The notes: generated from the letters alone by a model not told the origin. 64,000 nucleotides of DNA from Novosphingobium sp. PhB165 (GCF_004341845.1 NZ_SLVB01000010.1:1-64000), one strand, 5' to 3'. Numbered from the stretch's first letter, positions 43,860 through 53,289 are shown. Made by a program: numbers and translations.

Positions 43860-45212
43860 CTATTTCCCAGCCGTTTGCCCCTGCGGCGCGGGCTGGGTCT
43901 GAGCCCGCTGAGCAGCCTGTTGCCTTGCCCTTTGCGCAAACTGCTGCTGTTGCACCTCCTGATCGGCCAGCGAGGGGACATTCAGCGCCTCACGCAAGCT
44001 ATCCGAGGCGAACGTGCGGTCATAGGGGTCCTGCGTCATCGGCCCGCCTGCTACCGACTGGAATTGCGTACCCAGCACTTGCGGGCGCCCGCTTCTCTCC
44101 AGATAGCGGTCCAGCGTTGCCGAGACGATCCACACCGCACCCGGCTTTCCGCGCGCCACCGCGATCGTGGCCAACAGATGCGCCTTCAGAAAATCGTCGG
44201 GAGCATCGCCATGCTGGAAGACGAAAGCCGCGCCCTCGAAATCCTCGCCGGAGTTGAGCGCGCCGGCGTCGAGCAGTTCCTGCGTCCGCGCCCGGCGGCG
44301 CTCGTCTGCTTTGCTCAGGACAGTCCAGTCAATGGACGCAGCCTTGCGTTCCGACTGGTCCGCCTCGAAAATCGCCGTCATCTCCGGATTGCTTGCTCTT
44401 GCGATATCGTCCGAAGCGCTGCGCCCCGCACTCGCCCACCGGGACCCAGCGCTCGGCGCATCCGCGTGACCGATTTTCGCCAGATAGCGGTCAAACGATT
44501 CCGAAGCGATCGTCAGAGCACTCGGCCTCCCGCGCGCCACCGCGACTATCGCCAGCAGATGCGCCTTCAGGTAATCGCCCGGCGCCTCGCCATGCTGGAA
44601 GACTGCGGCCGCATGCTCGAAATCCTCGCCCGAGTCGAGTGCGTCGGCATCGAGAAGCTGCTGCGTCCGCGCCCTGCGACCATCCGCCGCACGTGCAGCG
44701 GTCCCGTCGGATGCGTGCTTGCGGTCGGATAGGTCCGCCTTGAAGATGCGCGTCATATCCGGATTGGTCGTCCGTGTAACATCGATCGGATAGGTCCGCG
44801 CCGAGTCCCATGGCCCCATCGGGCCGCCCGTCGAACGGGACAGGCGCAGCGTCATTCCGCCGTCCAGCACCACTTTTGCATGTGCCGGATCGATCAGCCG
44901 AAATCGCACCCGATCCGGCCTTGAATGCGGATGCGGATCGTCGAACTGCAATGCGACGTCCCCGTTGGCTTGGGCCTCCCCCGACCCATCGCTCGTAATC
45001 GCGGGCCCGGTGACTTTCGAGAAGTTGTAGCCCTCCGTCCGGTAATGGTCCGGTCTCTGCCACGTCCCCTTCCAGCCCTCGGGCGTAGGGTGCAGTTCGA
45101 AGCGCAGCATCGCCACGCCGCCTGCACGCAGATCCCATTGGCCGGAAAGATCATCGGCCAGCGCCGGGGCGGCCACGAGCAAAGCCAAAATGGCAACGAT
45201 GCGCGCAAACAT
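43860..45212 (-). CDS. Exported protein with tandemly duplicated DUF6624-like domain
   Basis: The product is about 450 residues from the ATG at 45212, with a Sec signal ending APALA near residue 20. Residues of about 20-145 form a beta-rich domain. Two related segments of about 100 residues follow: NPDMTRIFKADLSDRK with VFQHGEAPGDYLKAHLLA, and NPEMTAIFEADQSERK with VFQHGDAPDDFLKAHLLA. The QH(G/A) and acidic/Arg pattern resembles DUF6624. The C-terminus is a Gln/Ala-rich tail. Function is unknown; the location suggests the cell envelope. Confidence 0.75.
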   Translation of the reverse strand: MFARIVAILALLVAAPALADDLSGQWDLRAGGVAMLRFELHPTPEGWKGTWQRPDHYRTEGYNFSKVTGPAITSDGSGEAQANGDVALQFDDPHPHSRPDRVRFRLIDPAHAKVVLDGGMTLRLSRSTGGPMGPWDSARTYPIDVTRTTNPDMTRIFKADLSDRKHASDGTAARAADGRRARTQQLLDADALDSGEDFEHAAAVFQHGEAPGDYLKAHLLAIVAVARGRPSALTIASESFDRYLAKIGHADAPSAGSRWASAGRSASDDIARASNPEMTAIFEADQSERKAASIDWTVLSKADERRRARTQELLDAGALNSGEDFEGAAFVFQHGDAPDDFLKAHLLATIAVARGKPGAVWIVSATLDRYLERSGRPQVLGTQFQSVAGGPMTQDPYDRTFASDSLREALNVPSLADQEVQQQQFAQRARQQAAQRAQTQPAPQGQTAGK

Positions 45213-45319
45213 GGGACCTCCGCAGCCCGAATCCGGCCGCACCATCAACTGCACGGACGACGATAGCTAGGGCAGACCGTCATGGCGGAAAAGAGAGAAG
45301 CCCGCCAAACCGGATTAAC

Positions 45320-46327
45320 TTATTGATTTGCGATCGCCTTCCGAGCCCGCAACTGTTCGGAAAGATAGCCGATCATCGGCTGCTCCAGCTTCGGATTGAT
45401 GGCCAGAAAGTGCCGTCGCCGGTCATGTTCGTCGGGAAGGCGGAACAGCACGCCTTCAGCGACCAGGCGACGCACGAGGCGCAGGGCCGTGCTCATCGGC
45501 GCGCCGGATGCGATGCAGGCGCTGGAGACAGCCACGAGGCGGCCCTCGATCTTGGCGAGCAGCAGATCAAGCAGCATTTCCCAAGCCGGATCGCCGAACA
45601 GCTCGCCGCCGCCGATCTCGCGCCGCTTGCTCTCCTTGCGCAGGATTTCGCGGATATAGGCGGCAAGTTCGCCGGGCTCGTGGTCACGCTCCAGCCGGTC
45701 GGCGGTTTCCGCCTGCGCGGGGCCGATAGGGCCTTCGCTGCCGCTGCCCCGCGCCGTGGGTTCGTCGAGCAATTGCGCCAGACTGCGCAGTTCGAGGCTC
45801 AGGTTGCTGATCTTGCCGAGCAGGTCTCCGCGTGCGGCAGGCGTATCGCGCAGCCCTTTGGTGCGCTGTAACGCCCGGCGCAGATCGGCCTGCTGAACCG
45901 GCTTTTCCAGAAAATCGACCGCCGAAGCGCGCATGGCATCGATGGCGACATCCTTGCTGGCATAGCCGGTCACCATGATGAACTGAAGGCGCTGCCCGCG
46001 AAGCTCCGCGCTCTGCGAAAGGTCGTAGATCAGCGATATCCCGTCCTGACCGGGCATGTTGAAATCGACGATCGCGATGGAAACGTCGTGGTTGGCGTAG
46101 AGCCTTTCCGCCTCATGCGCGCTGTTTGCAACAAGCGGGGCATAGCCCATCGTCCGCAGGCTGAAGGCGCACTCCTCGCACCAATCCACATCGTCATCGA
46201 CGATCAGAACGGTTTCTACCGGAGTATTATCCACGATCTCTTCTTGGGCAGGCAGTGCAGTGGGCGTACTGGAAGGATTGAGGATCGCCCCTAGTCTAGT
46301 CCGCCAGTTCGGTACCATTTCGTTCAT
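45320..46327 (-). CDS. Response regulator with C-terminal MarR-like winged helix
   Basis: The product is 335 residues. The receiver domain lies at about 38-160, with the acidic cluster VDDDVDWCEE, the phosphoacceptor in IVDFNMPGQDG and Lys in EKPVQQ. After a helical linker the last 110 residues resemble a MarR-type winged helix (MSTALRLVRRLVAEGVLFRLP followed by the basic wing DEHDRRRHF). This output domain is unusual for response regulators. It lies between the tad locus and the duplicated-domain gene on the same strand, so it may regulate the pilus. Confidence 0.82.
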   Translation of the reverse strand: MNEMVPNWRTRLGAILNPSSTPTALPAQEEIVDNTPVETVLIVDDDVDWCEECAFSLRTMGYAPLVANSAHEAERLYANHDVSIAIVDFNMPGQDGISLIYDLSQSAELRGQRLQFIMVTGYASKDVAIDAMRASAVDFLEKPVQQADLRRALQRTKGLRDTPAARGDLLGKISNLSLELRSLAQLLDEPTARGSGSEGPIGPAQAETADRLERDHEPGELAAYIREILRKESKRREIGGGELFGDPAWEMLLDLLLAKIEGRLVAVSSACIASGAPMSTALRLVRRLVAEGVLFRLPDEHDRRRHFLAINPKLEQPMIGYLSEQLRARKAIANQ

Positions 46328-46354
46328 GTTCGGCGAAGACCTCCGAAGCTTGAC

Positions 46355-46816
46355 CTAAGCAAGAATCATCAGTTGTCCAAATCCAACACAAAGTATCGCG
46401 GCCGCGGCGATAGCACCTGTATCGGGACGACGAGCGAATCTGTCCGATCTATAAATTGCTCCGAGACCGAATAGAACAGTCCCGGTTAACACTATCATAG
46501 CCAATGCTCCTGCCGCGCCGAGCCAGATAGCGCCTGATGACAGAAGTTTAATCTGGCCACCGGTCAATATGATTCGGCCCGTCCCGGAACGGAGCGCGGC
46601 GATTACTGCCGATATCAGGATAAGGCAAATCGTTCCCGACGCAGCGGCCAAGATTGCGCCTTCTATCCCATTGCGAAAGAAGGCAAAAGCGATACCCCCA
46701 AACGCAATGGCTGCATACAGAATGCCGGGCGGCCTGCGTCCCTCCCATGGAAGCACGACGACCGGCAGCACGAGCAGGATCAGAGCCGCCAGACGCAGGT
46801 ATTCATAGCCGCCCAT
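46355..46816 (-). CDS. Prepilin peptidase-like membrane protein with altered active site
   Basis: The product is 153 residues with four or five hydrophobic helices, and it is the size of TadV/CpaA. It keeps the C-terminal phrase (G)GQIKLLSSGAIWLGAAG, matching the GxGD-type motif and the following helix of A24 prepilin peptidases. The motif Asp is replaced by Gln88, and the first catalytic Asp of the N-terminal region is not recognisable either. It starts 1 base after the tadE stop. It may be an inactive relic or have a non-proteolytic role. Confidence 0.6.
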   Translation of the reverse strand: MGGYEYLRLAALILLVLPVVVLPWEGRRPPGILYAAIAFGGIAFAFFRNGIEGAILAAASGTICLILISAVIAALRSGTGRIILTGGQIKLLSSGAIWLGAAGALAMIVLTGTVLFGLGAIYRSDRFARRPDTGAIAAAAILCVGFGQLMILA

Positions 46817-46817
46817 T

Positions 46818-47255
46818 TCAATAGCCTCCGTTGGTCACCGAAGCGCTCGCCGTCAGGTTCGGCGAAGGCAGCGGCACCATGTTGCCGTAGCGCATGATCG
46901 GACTCTTGCTCATGTCGTAGCTCACCTGGACCTTGAAGACGCCGGTACCGTCGGCCCCGGCGGAGATCACGGGATCGCTCCCCCCGCCCAGGATCGCGCT
47001 GTAGTTTTTCATGACGGCCGCCGCGCGCGCCTGAGCAAGGCTTGTGCGCTCGCTGGTGGAAAGACCGGCCACGGCGGCCCGCGCGCCTTCCGACGCGGCC
47101 TGGCTGACACCGATCATGGCGCTGAAATAGATCGAGTAAATGATGATCCCGAAGGCCAGGAGCAGCAGCGCCGGAGCAATGAATACAAACTCCAGCGCCG
47201 CCATCCCGCTCGTGCATCTCAGCAGTCGTCCAAGAGTTCCGGCTGACATGCGCAT
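46818..47255 (-). CDS. tadE: TadE-family pseudopilin
   Basis: The product is 145 residues from the ATG at 47255, which follows AGGAGACTCGCGCG; the longer frame overlaps the flp gene. The TadE-like motif is GMAALEFVFIAPALLLLAFGI in overlapping parts, a hydrophobic N-terminal helix with the conserved Glu. It is a minor pilin-like component of Flp pili processed by prepilin peptidase. It lies between flp and the peptidase-like gene on the same strand. Confidence 0.87.
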   Translation of the reverse strand: MRMSAGTLGRLLRCTSGMAALEFVFIAPALLLLAFGIIIYSIYFSAMIGVSQAASEGARAAVAGLSTSERTSLAQARAAAVMKNYSAILGGGSDPVISAGADGTGVFKVQVSYDMSKSPIMRYGNMVPLPSPNLTASASVTNGGY

Positions 47256-47277
47256 CGCGCGAGTCTCCTGATCAAGT

Positions 47278-47442
47278 TTAGAAGAGACTTTTGAAAGCCG
47301 CTGTGAGGCTGGTCGTAAAATCGGTGCCAACCAACTTGATAGCACCCACGACAATTGCACCCAGAACGGCATACTCGACGGCGGTAAGGCCCCGTTCGTC
47401 GGTCTTGAGACGGATCAGGAACTTGAGAACAGCATCCTTCAT
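47278..47442 (-). CDS. flp: Flp/Fap major pilin
   Basis: The product is 54 residues from the ATG at 47442, which follows AGGGGAG. The leader ends at ERG-LTAVEYAVLGAIVVGAI, with cleavage expected after Gly and the conserved Glu at position +5 region, then a single hydrophobic helix and a Phe-Lys-Ser-Leu-Phe end. This is the structural subunit of the Tad pilus. It lies between tadG and tadE rather than at the operon front, as is common when flp has its own promoter. Confidence 0.93.
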   Translation of the reverse strand: MKDAVLKFLIRLKTDERGLTAVEYAVLGAIVVGAIKLVGTDFTTSLTAAFKSLF

Positions 47443-47516
47443 TGGATTACTCCCCTTGTCCTCCTTGAAAATTCCGGCGCCGCATGGAGGCAAGCGCGAC
47501 GCCGGCTCGGTGAAAA

Positions 47517-49406
47517 TCAGACGAGCACAGGCACTCCGCAGCGTGCGCCAGTGGTCCAGACCGTGGCCGTGCCGAGCTGAACGCCCAGCACCGCCAGCAC
47601 ATTGGTGAGCAGCGGATCGACCACCGTACCGAGTAGATCGGTCACAGGCTGCACCAAGGCAGGCAGGACCGTGCCGGTGACCGTTGACAGGCCGGTGGAT
47701 TGAAGAAGAGAGCAGACGACCGGCAGACAGACTCCCAAGGGAACGATCTGAACGTCTAGCCCGTCCGACTTGAGCAGGCTGGTGGTGAGGCCGCTCACAG
47801 TCTGGCCGATCTGGACAGTGTTGCCGATTGTCTGCGGGCTTGCAGGCTGCGTCGGACTGCCCACACCCGGCCCAAATGTCAGCGTTGCGTCCGACGGTCC
47901 ACTGCCGGTGACTGGCTGCGCGATGGCGCGCCCCTTCACATCGATGGCAAGAGCACTGCCCAGCAAGGAAATACTTGCGATATCCGTCTGCTTGACATCC
48001 GCCGCGGTCATGACAGGCAGCGATTTCGCCATCGGGTCATAGGCCGGTACATCGCCGATATAGGCATTGACGAGCCCCGACCTTGCATGGACGGTGACGG
48101 TCGTGTCGCGCGCTTGCTCGGCCGTGTTGGCACAGTCTATTCCGGTCACCTCTGCTTGGGCTGCGGCCACATCGAGAATAATCGGAAGATGGACGTTGAC
48201 CGATGCCACGACCGGGATGGAGACAGGAAGGTCGATCTGGATACTAATGCGCAAGGCCGACGTGCCGACCTGCGTTTCGCCCGCAGGCCCGAAGGCGAAG
48301 CGGGGCCGGTCGCCCGAACCGCTCGACACCAAGCCGATCTTGACGGCACTGTTAGGTACTAACAGACTGACAGCCTTGGAAAGATCGATCGCCGTCGGCC
48401 CCGACTGGACCGCATAAGTGATCAGCTGGTAGGCGTTCATGCCCGCCCGCAGTGCCGGCGGTTCATCGGCGCCGCCCACGGGCATGTTCTTCCACACACC
48501 CAGGCCGAACAGGCCGGTGAAGGGCACGCTGTAGCGGTTGCTGACTTGCCCCGCAAAGGCGTTCAGCGCAGCTTTCGTCTCCGGTGTCGAGGCGGCATCG
48601 GCCGCCGCTGAGGCAATGTCCTTCAACCCGTGAGACTTGCTCACCAGTTCGCCGTAGGTGCCGGTGAAACCCTCCTTGCTGGCGAGGCTGTCGAAGAACA
48701 GGCCTGCACTGACGTTGCCTTGCATAAGGCTCTGGATGTCCGTCTTGCCCAGCGATATCGGAATACCCAGCAGGGAGCCCAGCAAACCATTGAGCGTCGA
48801 GACCAGCGGCGTGGTGATCGGGGTAAGCAGCGGTGAAACCACATCGGTCAGCACGTCCGACGTGACGCCGACGCCGGCTTCGTCGATCCGCGCGGCGGTG
48901 GCGGTGGCGGCAAGATCGGGGATGGGGCTGGCAGAGCCGAGAACGCCGGTCAAAAAGCGCCGGCTTGCCTTGCCGGTGACGATCCGGACGGCAGTGGCCT
49001 GGCCGTTGCCGGGGCAGCGGTTGAAGCTGGAGTCGAAGCGATCGTCGCTGCCCAGCGCCGCATCCGCGCAGTACCGGCCAATTGTCACCGACTTGAGGAC
49101 GGAGGCATCGTATCCGTTGCGCGTCAGGTAATCGCGGGCACGCGCCTCGCCCTGATAGGGGTCCATGGCTGCCGCGAGCGCGGCCGCCTCGGTCGCGGTG
49201 CGAAGGTCGCGGTTGCCGAGATAGTAGAGCCCGGTATCGAGCGCGAGCCCAGCCGCACCCAGCAGCATCACGCCCATCGCCGCGACGGCCGGGCCGATCA
49301 TGCCGGACTGGTCCTTTGCCAGCGCGCTCACGAAGCGGCGGCAGGGATTTCCGGTGGTCACTGGCTTTGACCGTTCGCTCGCGCGGCGACGACGAAAACT
49401 AGCCAT
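47517..49406 (-). CDS. tadG: TadG-like pilus-associated protein
   Basis: The product is about 629 residues from the ATG at 49406, overlapping the TPR gene by 8 bases. After an Arg-rich start it has the Tad-G motif region DQSGMIGPAVAAMGVMLLGA and a first hydrophobic helix, then LRTATEAAALAAAMDP. No von Willebrand MIDAS motif was seen in the long beta-rich remainder, which includes repeated Pro/Leu/Thr segments such as LLTPITTPLVSTL. It is thought to be a surface or periplasmic component of the Flp pilus. Confidence 0.82.
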   Translation of the reverse strand: MASFRRRRASERSKPVTTGNPCRRFVSALAKDQSGMIGPAVAAMGVMLLGAAGLALDTGLYYLGNRDLRTATEAAALAAAMDPYQGEARARDYLTRNGYDASVLKSVTIGRYCADAALGSDDRFDSSFNRCPGNGQATAVRIVTGKASRRFLTGVLGSASPIPDLAATATAARIDEAGVGVTSDVLTDVVSPLLTPITTPLVSTLNGLLGSLLGIPISLGKTDIQSLMQGNVSAGLFFDSLASKEGFTGTYGELVSKSHGLKDIASAAADAASTPETKAALNAFAGQVSNRYSVPFTGLFGLGVWKNMPVGGADEPPALRAGMNAYQLITYAVQSGPTAIDLSKAVSLLVPNSAVKIGLVSSGSGDRPRFAFGPAGETQVGTSALRISIQIDLPVSIPVVASVNVHLPIILDVAAAQAEVTGIDCANTAEQARDTTVTVHARSGLVNAYIGDVPAYDPMAKSLPVMTAADVKQTDIASISLLGSALAIDVKGRAIAQPVTGSGPSDATLTFGPGVGSPTQPASPQTIGNTVQIGQTVSGLTTSLLKSDGLDVQIVPLGVCLPVVCSLLQSTGLSTVTGTVLPALVQPVTDLLGTVVDPLLTNVLAVLGVQLGTATVWTTGARCGVPVLV

Positions 49407-50130
49407 GATCGCCCCCCGTTTCGTTTCCAGCGCCTGCCGCCGCAGGGACGGCCAGCCGGGCCGCCTCGCTGGCGATCTGGCTGCGGATCTCTCCCCGCGA
49501 CCGCACATCGCGCACGGCGGAAAGCAGGGCTTCCGCCTCCGCCCCGCGCCCCGCCACTGTCAGCGCAAGGGCAAGGTTGTTGCGGATCACCGTTTCGTTC
49601 GGCGCAAGATCATGGGCCGCCTTCAGCGCTTCCACGGCCTGCTGCGGTTGGCCGGACCGCAGCCGCGCATAGCCCAGTGCATTGCCGACCAACGGGTTGG
49701 CGGGGCTGGCATCGAGCGCGGCACCGTAGTCTCGCGCCGCCTGCGCCCAATCGCCCAGCGCAGCAGAAACGTGGCCGCGAATTTCCAGCACCTGTCCGTC
49801 GCGGTCGTTCGGCGGGATGCGCTTTAGCGCAGTACGCGCCTCGTCGGTCTGGCCAAGATCGAGCAGGCAATTGATCCGTAGCACCAGCGCCTCGCGGTCT
49901 CGGGGATACTGGCGGTCGAAATCGTCGAGATAGGCCAGCGCCGCGCGCGAACGCCCGTCAACCCGGGCCTGCCGGATCAGCGAGAGATAGAGCGTGCGGG
50001 TGGAACCCTGGTCGCCCGGATCGGCCAGCGCTTCGGCCGGGTTGCCCCGCTCCGTGGCGGACGCGGGATGGGCGATACCCGCAAGAAGGATCGTCGCCAA
50101 AACCCGGGCCGCAAGTCTACCGCGCATCAT
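49399..50130 (-). CDS. tadD: TadD-like TPR protein
   Basis: The product is 243 residues with a Sec signal ending ASA near residue 26. At least three TPR-like units follow (for example YLDDFDRQYPRDREALVLR and LGDWAQAARDYGAALDASPANP). TadD is an outer-membrane-associated pilotin-like factor of the Tad secretion system. There is no lipobox Cys in the signal. It overlaps tadC by 4 bases and tadG by 8. Confidence 0.87.
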   Translation of the reverse strand: MMRGRLAARVLATILLAGIAHPASATERGNPAEALADPGDQGSTRTLYLSLIRQARVDGRSRAALAYLDDFDRQYPRDREALVLRINCLLDLGQTDEARTALKRIPPNDRDGQVLEIRGHVSAALGDWAQAARDYGAALDASPANPLVGNALGYARLRSGQPQQAVEALKAAHDLAPNETVIRNNLALALTVAGRGAEAEALLSAVRDVRSRGEIRSQIASEAARLAVPAAAGAGNETGGDHG

Positions 50131-51020
50131 GGGACCGAACTCCGCAAGGTATCGAGGATCGCCGCAACCGGTGGCCCTGCCAGCACGATGAAAAGCGCGG
50201 GCATGAAGAACACCAGCATCAGAATGACCATCCGCACGGTCACGGCGCCAATCGCCTCGCGCGCGCGGGCGACGCGCCGCTGCGAAAATTCGCGGACGAA
50301 TTCGCGCAACGAAGGCACCAGTTCCATGCCGTGGAACAGCGACTGACGGAACACCGTGGCCAGTTCGCGCGCGCCGTTCACGGCTACGCGCGTGGCCCAG
50401 CGGTCGAACGCAACCTGATAGTCCTGCCCGCGATCGAGATCGTCGACCAGCATGCCCACAAGGCGGGCATGGTTGGGGACCGCCACTTGCTCATCCCGTG
50501 CAATCGCCCGGAAGCACTGGTCCAGCGAGACGCCGCTCTCCAGCATCATCAGCATGAGATCGAGCAGGAAGGGGAATTCGGCGGTAAGGATCCGCTCACG
50601 GGCGTTGGCCCGCATTTGCAGGACATATTTGGCGCCGATATAGGTCCCGCCGGCGGCGGCGAAAGTCGGGAAGATGGGCGTGAACGGGTTGCCGGTGGCG
50701 GCCATGCAGGCCGCCATGCTGACGAGCGCCGCAGTAACGGCCGCAGCCACGCGCAGCCATGCGAAGACCTCGATGGCGGCGGGGTCGAAATAGCCCGCCT
50801 TGCGCAGCCGCTTCTCGACCTCGTCACGGTCCCGCCCGCGGATATTGAACAGGCGTGGCAGGCGAAACGGCAGCCGGGAGGTCGGCGTCTGGCGCAGCCC
50901 ACTGCCGTGCACCCGCTCCCGCAGCCGCGCGTCGATCCGCAGCAGCCGGTAGCCGGCGCAAGCGACCACCACGCCGCCAAGCGACAGCGAAAACAGGATG
51001 AGCGGGAGCAGCGCCGCCAT
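50127..51020 (-). CDS. tadC: TadC inner-membrane platform protein
   Basis: The product is 297 residues with a T2SF domain. The N-terminal helix is LLPLILFSLSLGGVVVACAGY and a GspF-like core follows with FPFLLDLMLMMLESGVSLDQC. The C-terminal hydrophobic segment is VRMVILMLVFFMPALFIVLAG. It forms the membrane platform with TadB and transmits energy from TadA. Its start shares a base with the tadB stop. Confidence 0.92.
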   Translation of the reverse strand: MAALLPLILFSLSLGGVVVACAGYRLLRIDARLRERVHGSGLRQTPTSRLPFRLPRLFNIRGRDRDEVEKRLRKAGYFDPAAIEVFAWLRVAAAVTAALVSMAACMAATGNPFTPIFPTFAAAGGTYIGAKYVLQMRANARERILTAEFPFLLDLMLMMLESGVSLDQCFRAIARDEQVAVPNHARLVGMLVDDLDRGQDYQVAFDRWATRVAVNGARELATVFRQSLFHGMELVPSLREFVREFSQRRVARAREAIGAVTVRMVILMLVFFMPALFIVLAGPPVAAILDTLRSSVP

Positions 51021-51922
51021 CAGAACGCAAGCCTCATCATCCGGCTCACCACGAGGATCCCGATCAGTTCCAGACCGATCGCCATCACCGACAGCTTCTG
51101 TCCGCGCGCGTCGTGAATGAAGAAGTCGATATAGGCAGGGTTAGTCGCTACGAGCATGATCATGGCGAGCAAGGGCATCGCGATCAGAACCCGCGAGCTG
51201 ATCCGCGCCTCGGACGTCGCGGCGGCCAGTTCGCGGCGGATCCGCACGCGTTCGCGCAGGATGGCGGCCAAATTGGTCAAGGTCGCGCCGAGCGAGCCGC
51301 CGAACCGCAGATTGGTGCGGATCGCGGCGGCCAGCATGGAGACTTCCGGAATGCGCAGGCGATCGGCAAGCTGCTGCATGGTTTCACCGACCGGCGCGCC
51401 CATTTCCAGCCGCCGCGCGGTGCCCGCGAAGTAGCTGCGCACGATCTCGGGCGCATCGGCCAGCGCCCGCTCCAGCGCCTGCGAAAGCGAATTGCCGATG
51501 GCCTGAAGCTGGCGCACGCCGTCAAGGTAGAGCGGCAAAGCATCGGTCAGCGCCTCGGTGCGCTTGCGGGCGCGGGCCTGAAGCCAGGACCAGGCGCAGA
51601 ACGGAATCCCCGCGAGCAGCGCCAGCGCCGCTACCGGCCCGGCAAGAAACAGCACGACGCCGACTATCGCCAATCCCGCCAGAGCCAGATTGCGCAGTCC
51701 CTGAAGGGTCATTTCGACTTGCGCCTGCGCCAGCAGCGGCGCGACGCGTTCGGGAACGGAAATGGGCACGATCGTCCTGACGGCGCCAAGGTGCGGCCCT
51801 GCCATCAGCCCCAGCCGGCGATCGATGGCGGCAAGCCCGCGCGCGCGCTCGACCAGGAGGTAAAAGGCGATGATGCCCAGAACCACCAGCGCCAGCGCGA
51901 GATAGGCGGCCGCCCTCACCAT
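51020..51922 (-). CDS. tadB: TadB inner-membrane platform protein
   Basis: The product is 300 residues with a GspF-like domain (LPLYLDGVRQLQAIGNSLSQA, LERALADAPEIV, FGGSLGATLTNLAAILRER). Hydrophobic helices are at the N-terminus (YLALALVVLGIIAFYLLV) and the C-terminus (VLIAMPLLAMIMLVATNP). It partners TadC in the pilus platform and overlaps tadA by 7 bases. Confidence 0.92.
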   Translation of the reverse strand: MVRAAAYLALALVVLGIIAFYLLVERARGLAAIDRRLGLMAGPHLGAVRTIVPISVPERVAPLLAQAQVEMTLQGLRNLALAGLAIVGVVLFLAGPVAALALLAGIPFCAWSWLQARARKRTEALTDALPLYLDGVRQLQAIGNSLSQALERALADAPEIVRSYFAGTARRLEMGAPVGETMQQLADRLRIPEVSMLAAAIRTNLRFGGSLGATLTNLAAILRERVRIRRELAAATSEARISSRVLIAMPLLAMIMLVATNPAYIDFFIHDARGQKLSVMAIGLELIGILVVSRMMRLAF

Positions 51923-53289
51923 GCGGCGATCCCGGACGCTTCGCCGCCGCGCTTCGATCCTGCCGCCGTGGGCATTACGAAATCGCGCAGGCGTGCGGCA
52001 TGATAGGGACGCGGAGAGAGCGTCTGGAACGCGCCCTCGCCCGACATCGGCGGCTGTTCCTCGAAGCGGAAAAGCTCATTGAGCGAATAGGCATCGCCCT
52101 CCACGCCGGTCACTTCCGTCACCGAGGTCACCCGCCGCGCGCCGGTGGCCAGCCGCTGGATATTGACGATGACGTGGACGCTGTTGGCCACGAAGCGGCG
52201 CAGCGCGCGGATGTCGCTTTGCTGACCTGCAAAGCCCAGCAGCATCTCCAGCCGGGCAAGCGCGTCACGCGGAGAATTGCCGTGAAGCGTTGCCATCGAT
52301 CCGTCGTGCCCGGTGGACATGGCTTGCAGCATTTCCACGACCTCGGTGCCGCGCACCTCGCCCAGGATAATGCGGTCGGGGCGCATGCGCAGCGCGTTGC
52401 GCAGGAGATCGCGCGCGCTGACTTCGCGGCTGCCGTCCACGCTGGGCGGCCGTGTTTCGAGGCGCACGACATGGTTCTGGCGCAATTGCAGCTCGGCGGC
52501 ATCTTCGATGGTGACCAGCCGCTCGCGGTCGCCGATGCAGCCCGACAGGACGTTGAGCAGCGTGGACTTGCCCGCACCCGTGCCGCCGCAGATGAGGATA
52601 TTGAGCCGCGAGCGCACCGCGCTCGAAATATAGGCCGCCATCGGCACACTCATCACGCCGCTGTTGACGCAGTCCTCGACCGTCAGCGCCTGAAGGCGAA
52701 ACTTGCGGATCGAAACGAGCGGGCCATCGAGCGCGATGGGAGGAATGACGATATTGACGCGCGAACCATCAGCCAGACGCGCATCGACGAACGGCGTCGC
52801 CTCATCCACGCGGCGGCCGATCGGGCCGACGATCCGCTGGATGATGTTCATGAGATGGCCGTCGTCGCGGAAGCGCGTTTCGACCTGTTCGAGCATGCCC
52901 GCCCGTTCGACGTAGATCGTGTGCGGGCCATTGACGATGATGTCGTCGATGCCCGGATCGCGCAGAAGCGGCGCCAGCGGCCCGAGGCCGACCACTTCGT
53001 CCTCGACATCCTCGATCAGCACGAGCCGCTCGGCGCTGTTGAGCGCAAGCTGGCCGCGCCGGCTGCGGCTGCTGATGACCTGTTCGATCTCCTGCCGAAG
53101 CACCCGCTGGTCGAGCGCCTCGGCCGTCACGCCCTGTGCTTCGAGCTGGTCGATCACTTGCTGACAGGTGAGCGCCTTGACTGCCTGATAGGAGTCGCTC
53201 ATCCGCTGGGCCGTGGGCTGGGCCACCGCCGCGCGGCCTTGGCCGCCTGCATGGCGCAGGATCGCGTCGTCGGCGGTGAGCAGGCTCAT
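51916..53289 (-). CDS. cpaF: TadA/CpaF secretion ATPase
   Basis: The product is 457 residues. Walker A is GGTGAGKST at 235-243, Walker B lies in RIILGEVRG, and the His box is GHDGSMATLHGNSPRDAL. The N-terminal region has the CpaF-type GLGPLAPLLRDPGIDDIIVNG. It is the cytoplasmic hexameric motor that powers Flp pilus assembly. It overlaps the cpaE gene by 4 bases. Confidence 0.95.
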   Translation of the reverse strand: MSLLTADDAILRHAGGQGRAAVAQPTAQRMSDSYQAVKALTCQQVIDQLEAQGVTAEALDQRVLRQEIEQVISSRSRRGQLALNSAERLVLIEDVEDEVVGLGPLAPLLRDPGIDDIIVNGPHTIYVERAGMLEQVETRFRDDGHLMNIIQRIVGPIGRRVDEATPFVDARLADGSRVNIVIPPIALDGPLVSIRKFRLQALTVEDCVNSGVMSVPMAAYISSAVRSRLNILICGGTGAGKSTLLNVLSGCIGDRERLVTIEDAAELQLRQNHVVRLETRPPSVDGSREVSARDLLRNALRMRPDRIILGEVRGTEVVEMLQAMSTGHDGSMATLHGNSPRDALARLEMLLGFAGQQSDIRALRRFVANSVHVIVNIQRLATGARRVTSVTEVTGVEGDAYSLNELFRFEEQPPMSGEGAFQTLSPRPYHAARLRDFVMPTAAGSKRGGEASGIAAW

